A stretch of 33,332 nt of DNA from Granulicella sp. L60 (GCF_009765825.1 NZ_LMUR01000003.1:64406-97737), one strand, 5' to 3'. Positions 7,647 through 16,644 are shown, counted from the first letter of the stretch. The notes: generated by a model not told the origin, from the sequence alone. Numbers and translations: made by a program.

Positions 7647-9506
7647 ATGAAAGTTCGCGGCTGCCGCAGCATTGTCGTTGGCCTGTGTTTATTGACTTCC
7701 TCTGTTGCGTTATTGAAAGCGGAGATCGGGCCGCAGAGTTCTTCCCCTGCCGAGTCGAAGGAATATACGCGTATCGAGGCGATGGTGCCGATGCGTGATG
7801 GAGTGAAGCTGCATGTGGTGATGCTGCGGCCAGCGGGGTCGGAGAGTGGGGGCGAGCCGTTGCCGTTTCTGATGCAGCGGACGCCGTATGGGACGGATGG
7901 CGCTTCGTCGAAGGGCGTGAATATGGGCAAGCCAGAGCTCGCGGCGAGCGGGTACATCTTTGTCTTCGCCGATATTCGCGGACGGTACGAGTCCGAGGGA
8001 CAGTTTGTGATGAACCGCCCGATTGTTGCTCACACGACGAAGAACGACGTGGACGAGACGACGGATACGCGGGATACGATCGACTGGTTGCTGAAGAATG
8101 TGCCGAACAACAGCGGCAAAGTTGGAGTGTTGGGGATCTCGTATCCGGGATTTCTGGCGATGTCGGCGGGGATCGATGCGCATCCGGCTGTGAAGGCGAT
8201 CTCGCCGCAGGCTCCGATGACGAATGTATGGCTGGGCGATGATTTTTTTCATAACGGCGCATTTCGCGAGACGTATGGGTTTGACTATGTGCAACAGCTA
8301 GAGGCACAAAAGACGGATGCGCGTGTGGAGAGCAAGGAAGACACGTACGATTTCTTCTTGCGGAACGTGAACTTTGCCGGGGCTGCGGCGGCGGCGAAGA
8401 TGCAGGATCTGCCGACGGCGAAGGTGTTTTTGACACAGCCTGCGTATACGAAGTTCTGGCAGAACATGGCGGTCGAGAAGCACCTTACGAAAGTAGAGGT
8501 GCCGACGCTGGAGGTAGGCGGATGGTGGGACCAGGAAGATATGTGGGGAACGCAGGCGGAGTATGCCGCGTTGGAGCCGCACGATAAAGATCATGATGTA
8601 TTTCTCGTGCTGGGGCCGTGGAATCATGGCCAGTGGGGCCGGCCGACGCATAGCCTGGGAGAGGTGGACTTTGGATCGGATACGGGGACGCTATATCGAA
8701 AGACGATTGAGGCGCCGTTCTTTGAAAAGTATTTGAAGGGGCGTGAGGGCTTCGATCTGAAGGATACGGCGAGCTTCCGTACGGGCGTTGACCAGTGGGA
8801 GCGATATGATGCGTGGCCACCAAAGGCTGGGTTTCATTCGGAGAAGCTTTATCTGACGAAGGATGAAGGATTGAGTTTCAAAACGCCTGTGGATGGCGGC
8901 GTTGCGTCGACGTATGTGGCGGATCCGGCGAATCCGATTCCTTATCGCAATCGGCCGATCCAGGCGACGTATGGGACGGGGTCGAAGTGGCGGACGTGGC
9001 TGGTAGAGGATCAACGGTTTGTGAGCGGAAGGAAAGATCTCGCTAACTTTTCTACGCCTGTGCTGGATAAAGATGTGACCGTGACTGGCGATGTGATGGC
9101 GGACCTGTTCGCGGCTACGACGGGAAGCGATGCGGACTGGGTGGTGAAGCTGATCGATGTGTATCCGGATGATGCGCCTGCGCCGATGGCTGGCTATCAG
9201 TTGATGATTGTGGATGAGATCTTTCGCGGGCGGTATGTGAAGAGCTTCGAGAAGCCGGAGGCGCTGACGCCGGGGAAGGTGACGGAGTTCAAGTGGAGTT
9301 TGCATGGAGCGGACCATACTTTCCTGAAGGGACACAGGATCATGGTTGAGGTGCAGTCGAGCTGGTTTCCGCTGTATGACAGGAATCCGCAGACGTTTGT
9401 GCCGAATATCATGACGGCTCCGGCGGACTCGTATAAGGCGGCGACGCAGACGGTCTATGGATCGGCGAAGTATCCGTCGCATCTGGAGATCTCGGTCTCG
9501 GAGTAG
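7647..9506 (+). CDS. Exported alpha-amino acid ester hydrolase-like enzyme (CocE/NonD, S15)
   Basis: 619-aa serine hydrolase of the CocE/NonD (X-Pro dipeptidyl-peptidase S15) family. ATG 7647 has GAGGTG eight bases upstream and begins a signal peptide (MKVRGCRSIVVGLCLLTSS), so the enzyme is exported. Catalytic residues are visible: Ser165 in GISYPG, Asp295 in WWDQEDMWG and His327 in GPWNHGQWG. Their spacing closely matches alpha-amino acid ester hydrolases, which hydrolyse amino-acid esters and beta-lactam side chains. The carboxylate cluster that binds the substrate amino group also appears present: Asp198/199 in LGDDFFHNGAF plus Glu297 and Asp298. A C-terminal jelly-roll domain ends near residue 619. 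The natural substrate is probably an amino-acid ester or N-terminal peptide. Confidence 0.92.
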   Translation: MKVRGCRSIVVGLCLLTSSVALLKAEIGPQSSSPAESKEYTRIEAMVPMRDGVKLHVVMLRPAGSESGGEPLPFLMQRTPYGTDGASSKGVNMGKPELAASGYIFVFADIRGRYESEGQFVMNRPIVAHTTKNDVDETTDTRDTIDWLLKNVPNNSGKVGVLGISYPGFLAMSAGIDAHPAVKAISPQAPMTNVWLGDDFFHNGAFRETYGFDYVQQLEAQKTDARVESKEDTYDFFLRNVNFAGAAAAAKMQDLPTAKVFLTQPAYTKFWQNMAVEKHLTKVEVPTLEVGGWWDQEDMWGTQAEYAALEPHDKDHDVFLVLGPWNHGQWGRPTHSLGEVDFGSDTGTLYRKTIEAPFFEKYLKGREGFDLKDTASFRTGVDQWERYDAWPPKAGFHSEKLYLTKDEGLSFKTPVDGGVASTYVADPANPIPYRNRPIQATYGTGSKWRTWLVEDQRFVSGRKDLANFSTPVLDKDVTVTGDVMADLFAATTGSDADWVVKLIDVYPDDAPAPMAGYQLMIVDEIFRGRYVKSFEKPEALTPGKVTEFKWSLHGADHTFLKGHRIMVEVQSSWFPLYDRNPQTFVPNIMTAPADSYKAATQTVYGSAKYPSHLEISVSE

Positions 9507-9520
9507 GAGATGTTGTCGCG

Positions 9521-10084
9521 ATGGGTGGAGGGGTTGTGACGATCAAGACGATCAGTACCAGGGAGGTCTATCGCAATCCCTGGACCAGCGTGCGTGAGGA
9601 TGTGATTGAGCGGGCGAATGGGCAGCGCGGGATCTATGGGGTAATCGATAAGGATCCGGCCTGCATTGTTATTCCTCTGGAGAGTGGGCCGGATGGGGAG
9701 TTTGTTTATTTGATCGAGCAGTTTCGGTACGCGGTGGGTGGCCGGTACTGGGAGTTACCACAGGGTGGATGGGAGCTGGCAGAGGTGGTGCCGGAGGAGC
9801 TTGCGCGCGGTGAGTTGCGGGAGGAGACGGGTTTGTCGGCAGAGAAGATGACGCACCTCTCGACGCTGCAGATTGCGTATGGGGTGATGAACCAGAAGCA
9901 CCACGTGTTTCTTGCTGAAGGGCTGACCATGGGTGAGGCGACTCCGGATGCGGAGGAGAGCGATCTGGTGGTGAGGAGGGTGAGTGTGGATGAGTTCGAA
10001 GAGATGATCGTGGATGGGACAATCGTGGACAACTGTTCGGTGGCGGCGTGGGGGCTGTATCGAATTTGGCGGGAGCGGCGCTAG
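9521..10084 (+). CDS. NUDIX hydrolase, ADP-ribose pyrophosphatase-like
   Basis: 187-aa NUDIX hydrolase that probably cleaves an ADP-sugar or nucleoside diphosphate derivative. The Nudix box spans about residues 83-105 (GGWELAEVVPEELARGELRE then ETGL). The metal-binding EE pair is present, but the box departs from consensus: Gly replaces the usual Arg before E-L, and Val occupies the first Glu position. Preceding YLIEQFRYAVGGRYWELPQG is typical of the ADP-ribose pyrophosphatase subgroup. ATG 9521 follows AGGAGA by ten bases; GTG 9536, just after GGAGGGG, is an alternative. It begins 14 bases after the ester hydrolase stop, so the two are likely co-transcribed. Confidence 0.9.
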   Translation: MGGGVVTIKTISTREVYRNPWTSVREDVIERANGQRGIYGVIDKDPACIVIPLESGPDGEFVYLIEQFRYAVGGRYWELPQGGWELAEVVPEELARGELREETGLSAEKMTHLSTLQIAYGVMNQKHHVFLAEGLTMGEATPDAEESDLVVRRVSVDEFEEMIVDGTIVDNCSVAAWGLYRIWRERR

Positions 10085-10148
10085 GAGATTTGACTTGAGC
10101 TGCACGAGATTTGATGTCTTTGCCTGGTTGGTCTGCATCCAACTTTTT

Positions 10149-10388
10149 ATGTCGAATCGATCTTTTGTTGTGCGGGCTTCTCTTCTCTCGGCTTTCTTCG
10201 TCGTCTAGTTTGGAGTGGGGGCGTCCTGGATTTTGGCGCAGCAGACTACGGATCGTGGGACGATCGCGGTGGGGAAGCGTGCGGATCTGCTGGTGCTGGA
10301 TGGTGATCCTCTTGAAGATATTCGGAGTACGCAGAAGATCTTCGCGGTGTATCACGATGGGCGCAGCGTTGGAGATTTGCCGCGTTGA
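10149..10388 (+). pseudogene. Relic of an exported amidohydrolase, core deleted
   Basis: One frame reads a signal-peptide-like start (MSNRSFVVRASLLSAFFVV), a TAG at 10206-10208, then FGVGASWILAQQT, a normal end of a signal peptide. It runs directly into GTIAVGKRADLLVLDGDP and IRSTQKIFAVYHDGR, the typical C-terminal end of imidazolonepropionase-like amidohydrolases, and stops at 10388. The whole metal-dependent catalytic domain, normally about 350 residues with its histidines, is missing. So the gene has lost its core by internal deletion and gained an amber stop. It cannot make an active enzyme. It lies between the NUDIX gene and the AsmA-like gene. Confidence 0.8.
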
Positions 10389-10555
10389 TTCGAAGTTTTT
10401 CCAAGTTGGTGGGCTATAGAAGCGTCTGACGGTGGATGGTCAGAGACAGCGTTACGGAGTATTCAGGAGTGGCCACTACGCGGGTTGCAGTTGGCTGCCC
10501 GATCAGAATCGAACCAAATTTGGTTTTTCGGCATCCAAAAAATTGGTGAAAGATT

Positions 10556-12184
10556 GTGATCGAGTCAGAACAGTCAGAACATAGAGAGTCAGACGCGCAG
10601 AGCCGCAAAGGATCCAGGCGGCGTGGAGTGTGGGGATGGATTTTTGTATCTCTCTTGCTGGCAGTGATTGTTCTTGCGGCGGTTGGTGAGATCCTGGTGC
10701 ATCGGGCGGGACCGATTCTGAAGGGTCGCGTGATTGAGACGCTGAGTGCGCGCTTCGACAGCCGGGTGGAGTTGGATGGTCTGCAGGTGTCGGTGATCAA
10801 GGGGCTTGAGGTTTCGGGAGATGGGCTGCGAATCTTTGCTCCTGATGATGTGGTTGCAGCCGGAGCGACGCAGCCGCTGATCTCGCTTGGACGGTTTACC
10901 TTCCATGCGAATCTGCTGGGATTGTTTGTGAAGCCGATGCATGTGGGTACGGTGCATGTGTCGAATATGACGATTCAGATTCCTCCTCGGGAGGTGCGGC
11001 GGCAAGGAGCGCCACACCAGAGGAGGACGGGGAAGATGAAGATCGTGGTCGATAGGATCGTGTTCGACGATTCGAGGCTGATCATTGGAACGATCAAGCC
11101 GGATAAGGATCCGAAGAACTTTGAGCTGAGCCATATCGTGATGCGCAACGTGGGGCCGAATCATCCGTGGGAGTATGACGCAACGTTGGTGAATGCGATT
11201 CCGAAGGGAGACATTCGTGCGCAGGGGACGTTCGGGCCTTGGAATAACGAGAGTCCGGGCGACTCGACAGTCACAGGAAAGTACACGTTCGATCATGCGG
11301 ATTTGAACACGATTAAAGGGATTGGCGGGATGCTGTCTTCGGTGGGTGAGTTTACGGGACAGCTTAACAAGATTGATGTGAATGGGACGACGGAGACACC
11401 GAACTTTTCGCTTGATACGGCGAATCATCCGATGTCGTTGAAGACGAAGTTTCATGCGATTGTGGATGGCACGAGTGGAGATACGTATCTGCAACCGGTG
11501 AGTGCGCGGCTGGGTGGATCGGACTTTACCTGCAGTGGAGCGGTGATCAATATCAAGGGGAAGGGACATCGGATCGATCTGGACGTGAATGTTCCGAATG
11601 GGCAGATACAGGACTTTCTACAGCTTGCGGTGAAGACGGTTCCGGCGGTGATGACGGGACGGTTGCAGATGAAGACGAAGCTGGAGATCCGTCCGGGGAA
11701 AGAGAGTGTGTCGCAGAAGATTGGGCTGAAGGGAGGATTCAGGCTGCAGCAGATTCACTTTACGAATCCCGAGGTGGAGGACAAGGTGGACATGCTGAGT
11801 ATGCGGGCGGAGGGCCACCCGAAGGATGCGAAGCCGGGAGCGCTGGATGTGCACTCGGAGATGGTGGGACAGTTTGTGATGGCGCGCGGGCGGTTGGATT
11901 TCAGCAAGCTGGACTACTCATTGCCGGGCGCGGACGTGACGCTGGCGGGTGAGTACACGCTGGATGGGGAGCGGTTCGAGTTTGCGGGCAAGGTGCGGAC
12001 GAAGGCCGCGGTATCGCAGATGGTGGCTTCGCGATGGAAGTCGATCCTGCTGAAGCCGGTGGATCCTTTCTTCAAGAAGAACGGTGCCGGGGCGGAGATT
12101 CCAGTGAAGGTGAGTGGAACGAAGACAGCGCCGAAGTTTGGGCTGGATCTTCATCATAAGGCGGAGAAGAATCTTCCGAAGTAG
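10556..12184 (+). CDS. AsmA-like envelope protein
   Basis: 542-aa protein with an Arg-rich cytosolic start, one transmembrane helix (about residues 25-46) and a long beta-rich periplasmic part. The start of that part, GPILKGRVIETLSARFDSRVELDGL, is the recognisable N-terminal region of AsmA/DUF748 proteins. These bridge-like proteins are linked to outer-membrane assembly and phospholipid transport. The C-terminal region includes FDFSKLDYSLPGADVTLAGEY-type AsmA repeats (residue order approximate). The start is GTG 10556, with GGTGA about seven bases upstream; no in-frame ATG lies nearby. It is a stand-alone gene, and its stop is followed after 16 bases by repeat copy C. Family is probable; the exact role is unknown. 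Confidence 0.78.
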   Translation: MIESEQSEHRESDAQSRKGSRRRGVWGWIFVSLLLAVIVLAAVGEILVHRAGPILKGRVIETLSARFDSRVELDGLQVSVIKGLEVSGDGLRIFAPDDVVAAGATQPLISLGRFTFHANLLGLFVKPMHVGTVHVSNMTIQIPPREVRRQGAPHQRRTGKMKIVVDRIVFDDSRLIIGTIKPDKDPKNFELSHIVMRNVGPNHPWEYDATLVNAIPKGDIRAQGTFGPWNNESPGDSTVTGKYTFDHADLNTIKGIGGMLSSVGEFTGQLNKIDVNGTTETPNFSLDTANHPMSLKTKFHAIVDGTSGDTYLQPVSARLGGSDFTCSGAVINIKGKGHRIDLDVNVPNGQIQDFLQLAVKTVPAVMTGRLQMKTKLEIRPGKESVSQKIGLKGGFRLQQIHFTNPEVEDKVDMLSMRAEGHPKDAKPGALDVHSEMVGQFVMARGRLDFSKLDYSLPGADVTLAGEYTLDGERFEFAGKVRTKAAVSQMVASRWKSILLKPVDPFFKKNGAGAEIPVKVSGTKTAPKFGLDLHHKAEKNLPK

Positions 12185-12200
12185 GTTTTTGTTACAGATT

Positions 12201-12246
12201 GTCCTGCCGGACGGGCCCACTGCTCGTGGGGAGGTCACTTCGTGAC
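12201..12246 (+). repeat. Three-hairpin 46-bp repeat, copy C with compensatory changes
   Basis: Differs from copies A and D at exactly four of 46 positions: 18 (G to C), 19 (C to A), 27 (G to T) and 28 (C to G). These pair as 18-28 and 19-27, so the middle hairpin CCGCC-TGCTC-GGCGG becomes CCCAC-TGCTC-GTGGG with full pairing kept. It starts 16 bases after the AsmA-like stop codon. The second module TCCTCCCGTTGGTCGG is at 12281-12296. Confidence 0.92.
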
Positions 12247-12307
12247 TTTTATACCGGTCGGGGTGATGCTGTTTCCTGGGTCCTCCCGTTGGTCGGGCGA
12301 TGGGTTG

Positions 12308-13684
12308 CTAGGTGCTGGTGCCGGCTTGGTCTTCGATGGTTGGGCCGGCTGGGTTCGGCATGATGCCCATCTCGATGTAGATTGGGCGCATGTCGGCGCG
12401 CATGGATTTCAGCTGGGTGGCGTACCAGGCGGCTCCTGCGAGGCAGAAGGTTCCGGTGATCATGACGGCGTGCGGTGCGCCGAAGTGATGGGCTAGGGTT
12501 CCGGCGAGGAGGCTGCCGAAGGGGGCCATGCCGACGAAGGCCATGGTGTAGTAGCTCATAACGCGGCCGCGTTTGTCTTCGGAGACGAGCGTCTGGATGA
12601 TGGTGTTGCTGGCCGAGAGTCCTTGCATCATGCCGAAGCCCACAATGAGCATAAGGAAGAGCGACAGGGCGAGGTGGCGCGAGAGACCGAAGAGGATGAG
12701 TCCGCTGCCGAACATGATGGCTGCGATTTGGATCATGCTAGTAAGGCCGCGGACGGACTTGCGCAGGGCGAGCGAGAGGGCGGAGACGAGCGCGCCTACA
12801 CCGGAGGCTCCCATGAGGTAGCCGAGGGTGTGAGGGCCACCGTGGAGGATCTGCGAGGCGAAGATGGGCATGAGAACCATGAAGGGCATTCCCATAAGGC
12901 TGAGGAGCGCGAAGAGGCTGAGGATGGTGCGGATGGGACGGAAGGTGGAGACGTAGGCCCAGCCTTCTTTGAGCTGCTCGAGCATGGAGGTGGTGGCGCG
13001 GCGGATGGTGGAGGGTGGGACGCGCATCATGAGCAGCGAGATGACGACGGCGATGTAGCTGAAGCCGTCGATGGCAAAGCAGTAGCCCTCTCCCACAGCG
13101 GCGATGACGAGACCGGCGATGGCGGGGCCGATGAGGCGGGCGGTGTTGACCATCGAGGAGTTGAGGGCGATGGCGTTCGAGAGGTCCTGCTTGTCCGGTT
13201 TGCCGGTGTCGCTGGCGACCATCTGGACGAGGAAGGACTGGCGACCAGGCATGTCGAAGGCATTGATGATTCCCTGGAAGGCGCTGAGGAGGATGATCTC
13301 GTGGATGGTGATGACTTTGGCGAGAGTGAGGCCGGCCATGGCGAGGGACTGGACGCCGGCGAGGACCTGAGTCCAGACGAGGAGGTTGCGGCGGTTGATG
13401 CGGTCGACGAGGACGCCGGCGAAGGGTGCGAGGAGGAAGGTCGGGATCTGTCCGGCGAAGCTGACGGCGCCGAGCAGGAGGGCGGAGCCGGTGAGCCTGT
13501 AGACGAGCCAGCTGGTGGCGATGCGGGTCATCCACGTGCCGATGAGCGAGATGCTCTGGCCGGTGAAGAAGAGGCGGAAGTTGCGATGTCGGAGAGCGCG
13601 CCAGGCGTGGGCGTAGCGACTGGTGCTGGCCGGAATGTTGGCGGTCTGGTTCATGCAAGGGCCTTGTTGCAGGTTTTCAGTCAT
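12308..13684 (-). CDS. MFS transporter, EntS/MFS_3 type exporter
   Basis: 458-aa inner-membrane transporter with about 12 transmembrane segments. The opening WRALRHRNFRLFFTGQSISL and the loop between helices 2 and 3 (FAGVLVDRINRRNLL, a variant of the MFS GxLaDRxGRR motif) place it in the MFS_3 group with EntS-like siderophore or drug exporters. The start is uncertain: ATG 13684 lacks a good ribosome site, while ATG 13654 (MNQTANIPAS) has AAGG about seven bases upstream. The minus-strand gene ends 11 bases from the second module of repeat C. No siderophore genes are nearby, so the exported compound is unknown. Confidence 0.88.
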   Translation of the reverse strand: MTENLQQGPCMNQTANIPASTSRYAHAWRALRHRNFRLFFTGQSISLIGTWMTRIATSWLVYRLTGSALLLGAVSFAGQIPTFLLAPFAGVLVDRINRRNLLVWTQVLAGVQSLAMAGLTLAKVITIHEIILLSAFQGIINAFDMPGRQSFLVQMVASDTGKPDKQDLSNAIALNSSMVNTARLIGPAIAGLVIAAVGEGYCFAIDGFSYIAVVISLLMMRVPPSTIRRATTSMLEQLKEGWAYVSTFRPIRTILSLFALLSLMGMPFMVLMPIFASQILHGGPHTLGYLMGASGVGALVSALSLALRKSVRGLTSMIQIAAIMFGSGLILFGLSRHLALSLFLMLIVGFGMMQGLSASNTIIQTLVSEDKRGRVMSYYTMAFVGMAPFGSLLAGTLAHHFGAPHAVMITGTFCLAGAAWYATQLKSMRADMRPIYIEMGIMPNPAGPTIEDQAGTST

Positions 13685-13922
13685 CCTGGATACTGGACAT
13701 CTGGCGTCGATACTCTCGACAAGCAGTGTTCAGCAAATGGTTGATCGTTCATCGAGGCTTGGTTCTGCTGTTCTTCCTGAGGAGAGCTATCCCACTGTTT
13801 AGACTAAACGATTCCTGGATGTCGACTGCTGAAGTCGTCATGCTGAAAATGCGCTGGATCTTGCACCAGCCCATATAATGGGGCCGCTGCGAATCCGATG
13901 CCTATCAGGAGCTGACTCTGTA
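13685..13922 (+). promoter_or_regulatory. Control region of the GH3 glycosidase
   Basis: Divergent region of 238 bases. TATAAT at 13874-13879 would start transcription near 13886, giving a leader of about 37 bases, but no good -35 accompanies it. Upstream are two perfect palindromes: GTTTAG-A-CTAAAC at 13797-13809 and CGACT-GCTGA-AGTCG at 13823-13837, which are candidate regulator sites. AGGAG at 13907-13911 lies 11 bases before the GH3 ATG. Confidence 0.45.
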
Positions 13923-16607
13923 ATGCTGCGCATTCCTACTCGAATCCTTTTCCCCGCCTTCTTCGCTGTCTTTTTGCTCCTGCCGATGCATCTGCGTGGC
14001 CAGCAGCAAAAGTCTGATGTCCTTCCCTATATGAATCCCTCGCTTCCCACCGATCAGCGGGTCGATGATTTGATAGGCCGCATGACTCTGGAGGAAAAAG
14101 TCTCGCAGATGCGCGATCACGCTCCTGCCATTCCGCGTCTTGATGTTCCGAAGTACGATTGGTGGAACGAAGGTCTGCATGGGGTGGCCTTCGCGGGGAA
14201 CGCGACCAACTTTCCCCAGGTGATCGGAATGGCCGCCACGTGGGATACGAATCTGGTTCACCACATGGGGCAGACGATCTCGACCGAAGCGCGCGCCAAA
14301 TACAACGAGGCCATGCGGGAGAACGACCACGAGATGTTCTTCGGGCTTACCTTTTGGGCGCCGAACGTCAATATCTTTCGCGATCCACGATGGGGGCGCG
14401 GCCAGGAGACCTATGGAGAAGATCCCTTTCTCACCAGCCGGATGGGCGTGGCTTTCGTTACCGGTATGCAGGGCGACGATTCGAAGTACTTTCGAGTGAT
14501 CTCTACTCCTAAGCACTTCGCAGTGCATAGCGGGCCGGAGTCGCTGCGGCATCAGTTCAACGTCGATGTGACTCCGCACGATCTGGAGGATACGTATCTG
14601 CCGGCCTTCCGTGCCGCAGTGACAGAGGCGCGTGCGCAATCTGTGATGTGTGCCTACAACTCTATCGATGGAGCTCCTGCCTGCGCGAACACGATGCTGC
14701 TGCGCGATCATCTGCGCGATGACTGGCACTTCGATGGGTATGTCGTCAGCGACTGCGCGGCCGTTGCGGATATCAATACAGGCCATCGTTACTCTGCTGA
14801 CATGGCGCACGCCGCAGCGGCTGCGGTAAAGGCGGGAACCGATCTCGAGTGCGGCTTTGCGGCAGGACAGGCGTTTCCGGCTTTGGTCGAGGCGGTGCAG
14901 CAGAACCTGATCACTCAGGCGGAGCTCGATACTGCGCTGCGACGCCTGTTCCGTGCACGGTTTCGTCTGGGGATGTTCGATCCGCCGGCGAGCTTTGCGT
15001 ATGGTCGCATTCCGTTTAGCGAAGACAACTCGGTCGAGCACCGCAAACTCTCGCTGCAAGCTGCGCGGGAGTCGATTGTTCTGCTTAAGAATGAGAACAA
15101 CATGCTTCCGCTGAAGTCCGGGATTGGAAGGATCGCTGTTGTGGGTCCGACAGCGGAGTATGTGCAGGCGCTTCAGGGAAATTACAACGGTCCACCTCCG
15201 TCGCCGGTGTATCCGCTTGCAGGTATCGAGAAGCGATTCTCCGGAGCGCGAGTCACCTATGCTCAGGGATCGACGCTCGTTGACGGGTTCGCGATGCCGA
15301 TTGAGCATACTGCACTTCATCCGGCGAACGGCAAGGGCGATGGGCTTACGGGCGAGTACTTCAGCTCCAAGGATCTGACTGGTAAGCCTGTGCTCACACG
15401 TCTCGACCGGAACATCAACTTCAACTGGGACAAGGTTGTGCCTGTGAGCGGTCTGCAGCGCGACGACTACTCTGTGCGCTGGACCGGAGTGGTTGTGCCG
15501 CCGGCTTCCGGGAACTACAAGCTGGGCGTACGCGTGAACTACTGCTATGCGTGCGAGAACGCTGAGGGTCTCAAGCTCTACGTTGACGGCAAGCTGCTGC
15601 TCGAAAACGGGCAGGGAAAGACCGGTGAGCGGGGCGGCATCGTGCAGAGCTCGGTTCACTTCAACGACACTGCGCCGCATCCGATCCGGATTGAGTACTT
15701 CCATCACAGCGGAAGCGCTGGGATCGATCTGACCTGGGAGGCTCCGGCGAGTGCTCTGCGCGATCAGGCTGTCGAGGCAGCGAAGCAGTCTGATGTGACC
15801 GTGGCTTTCGTTGGGCTCTCTCCTTCGCTTGAGGGCGAGGAGATGCCTGTGAAGCTCGATGGCTTCAGCGGCGGCGATCGCACGTCGATCAATCTACCTG
15901 CTGTGCAGGAGGATCTGTTGAAGGCGCTGAGCGCGACGGGCAAGCCGCTGGTTGTGGTTTTGCAGAACGGCAGTGCGTTGGCAGTGAACTGGGCGCAGGA
16001 GCATGCGAACGGGATTCTGGAGGCGTGGTATCCCGGCGAGGAGGGCGGCACAGCTATCGCCGAGACGCTGGCTGGAGACAACAATCCTGCAGGACGGCTT
16101 CCTCTGACGTTCTATGCGTCGCTCGATCAGGTGCCGGCGTTTGAGAGCTATTCCATGCAAGGGCGCACGTATCGCTACTTCCCCGGCAAGCCTCTTTATG
16201 GCTTCGGGTTCGGCTTGAGTTACACCAGCTTTTCGTACAGCGGAATCAAGGTGCCGAGCGCGAAGGTGACGGCAGGGCAGCCGGTTCTGGTGGAGGGCGA
16301 GGTGAAGAATACGGGTAAGGTTGCGGGCGATGAGGTGGTTGAACTCTACCTGACGCAGCCGAGGGGATTCGAGACCCCGCTTCGCGTGCTGGCGGCATTC
16401 ACGCGGGTACACCTTGCGCCGGGACAGTCGACGCATGTTGGTCTTACGATCGATCCGCGAACTTTGGGGCAGGTCGATGCTAAAGGGAATCGGGTGATCC
16501 TGCCGGGGGACTATGTTGTCTCGCTGGGTGGCACACAGCCTGGAGGGCCAGGTGCTGTGCAGGATGCGAGGTTCGTTGTGAGCGGTACGTCAGAGCTTCC
16601 GAAGTAG
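13923..16607 (+). CDS. Exported GH3 beta-glycosidase with PA14 insert
   Basis: 894-aa glycoside hydrolase family 3 enzyme, probably a beta-xylosidase or beta-glucosidase acting on plant polysaccharide fragments outside the cytosol. A signal peptide covers MLRIPTRILFPAFFAVFLLL and onward to LRGQQQ. Domain order: GH3 N-terminal barrel (about 40-370) with YDWWNEGLHGVA, DPRWGRGQETYGEDP, KHFAVHSGPE and nucleophile Asp277 in GYVVSDCAAV; first part of the GH3 C domain (AARESIVLLKN); a PA14 domain (about 475-610) inserted in that C domain; its second part with WYPGEEGG and NPAGRLPLTFY; and a C-terminal Fn3-like domain (about 790-885). WWNEGLHGV and MCAYNSIDGAPACAN favour the xylosidase-type branch. 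ATG 13923 is chosen because it begins the signal peptide. Confidence 0.95.
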   Translation: MLRIPTRILFPAFFAVFLLLPMHLRGQQQKSDVLPYMNPSLPTDQRVDDLIGRMTLEEKVSQMRDHAPAIPRLDVPKYDWWNEGLHGVAFAGNATNFPQVIGMAATWDTNLVHHMGQTISTEARAKYNEAMRENDHEMFFGLTFWAPNVNIFRDPRWGRGQETYGEDPFLTSRMGVAFVTGMQGDDSKYFRVISTPKHFAVHSGPESLRHQFNVDVTPHDLEDTYLPAFRAAVTEARAQSVMCAYNSIDGAPACANTMLLRDHLRDDWHFDGYVVSDCAAVADINTGHRYSADMAHAAAAAVKAGTDLECGFAAGQAFPALVEAVQQNLITQAELDTALRRLFRARFRLGMFDPPASFAYGRIPFSEDNSVEHRKLSLQAARESIVLLKNENNMLPLKSGIGRIAVVGPTAEYVQALQGNYNGPPPSPVYPLAGIEKRFSGARVTYAQGSTLVDGFAMPIEHTALHPANGKGDGLTGEYFSSKDLTGKPVLTRLDRNINFNWDKVVPVSGLQRDDYSVRWTGVVVPPASGNYKLGVRVNYCYACENAEGLKLYVDGKLLLENGQGKTGERGGIVQSSVHFNDTAPHPIRIEYFHHSGSAGIDLTWEAPASALRDQAVEAAKQSDVTVAFVGLSPSLEGEEMPVKLDGFSGGDRTSINLPAVQEDLLKALSATGKPLVVVLQNGSALAVNWAQEHANGILEAWYPGEEGGTAIAETLAGDNNPAGRLPLTFYASLDQVPAFESYSMQGRTYRYFPGKPLYGFGFGLSYTSFSYSGIKVPSAKVTAGQPVLVEGEVKNTGKVAGDEVVELYLTQPRGFETPLRVLAAFTRVHLAPGQSTHVGLTIDPRTLGQVDAKGNRVILPGDYVVSLGGTQPGGPGAVQDARFVVSGTSELPK

Positions 16608-16621
16608 CTGTCTTTGGTGTG

Positions 16622-16644
16622 GGTACCCCTCCCCTGGGGGTACC
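16622..16644. terminator. Hairpin after the GH3 gene
   Basis: GGTACCCC-TCCCCTG-GGGGTACC is a perfect 8-bp stem with a 7-base loop, starting 14 bases after the GH3 stop. No T-run follows, so it may be a factor-dependent terminator or 3' stabiliser rather than a classic intrinsic terminator. Confidence 0.5.

Noticed and set aside
12623..13744. 373-codon acidic frame opposite the MFS gene
   Set aside because: Antisense shadow of a clear transporter; almost only Asp, Glu, Gly and Ala.
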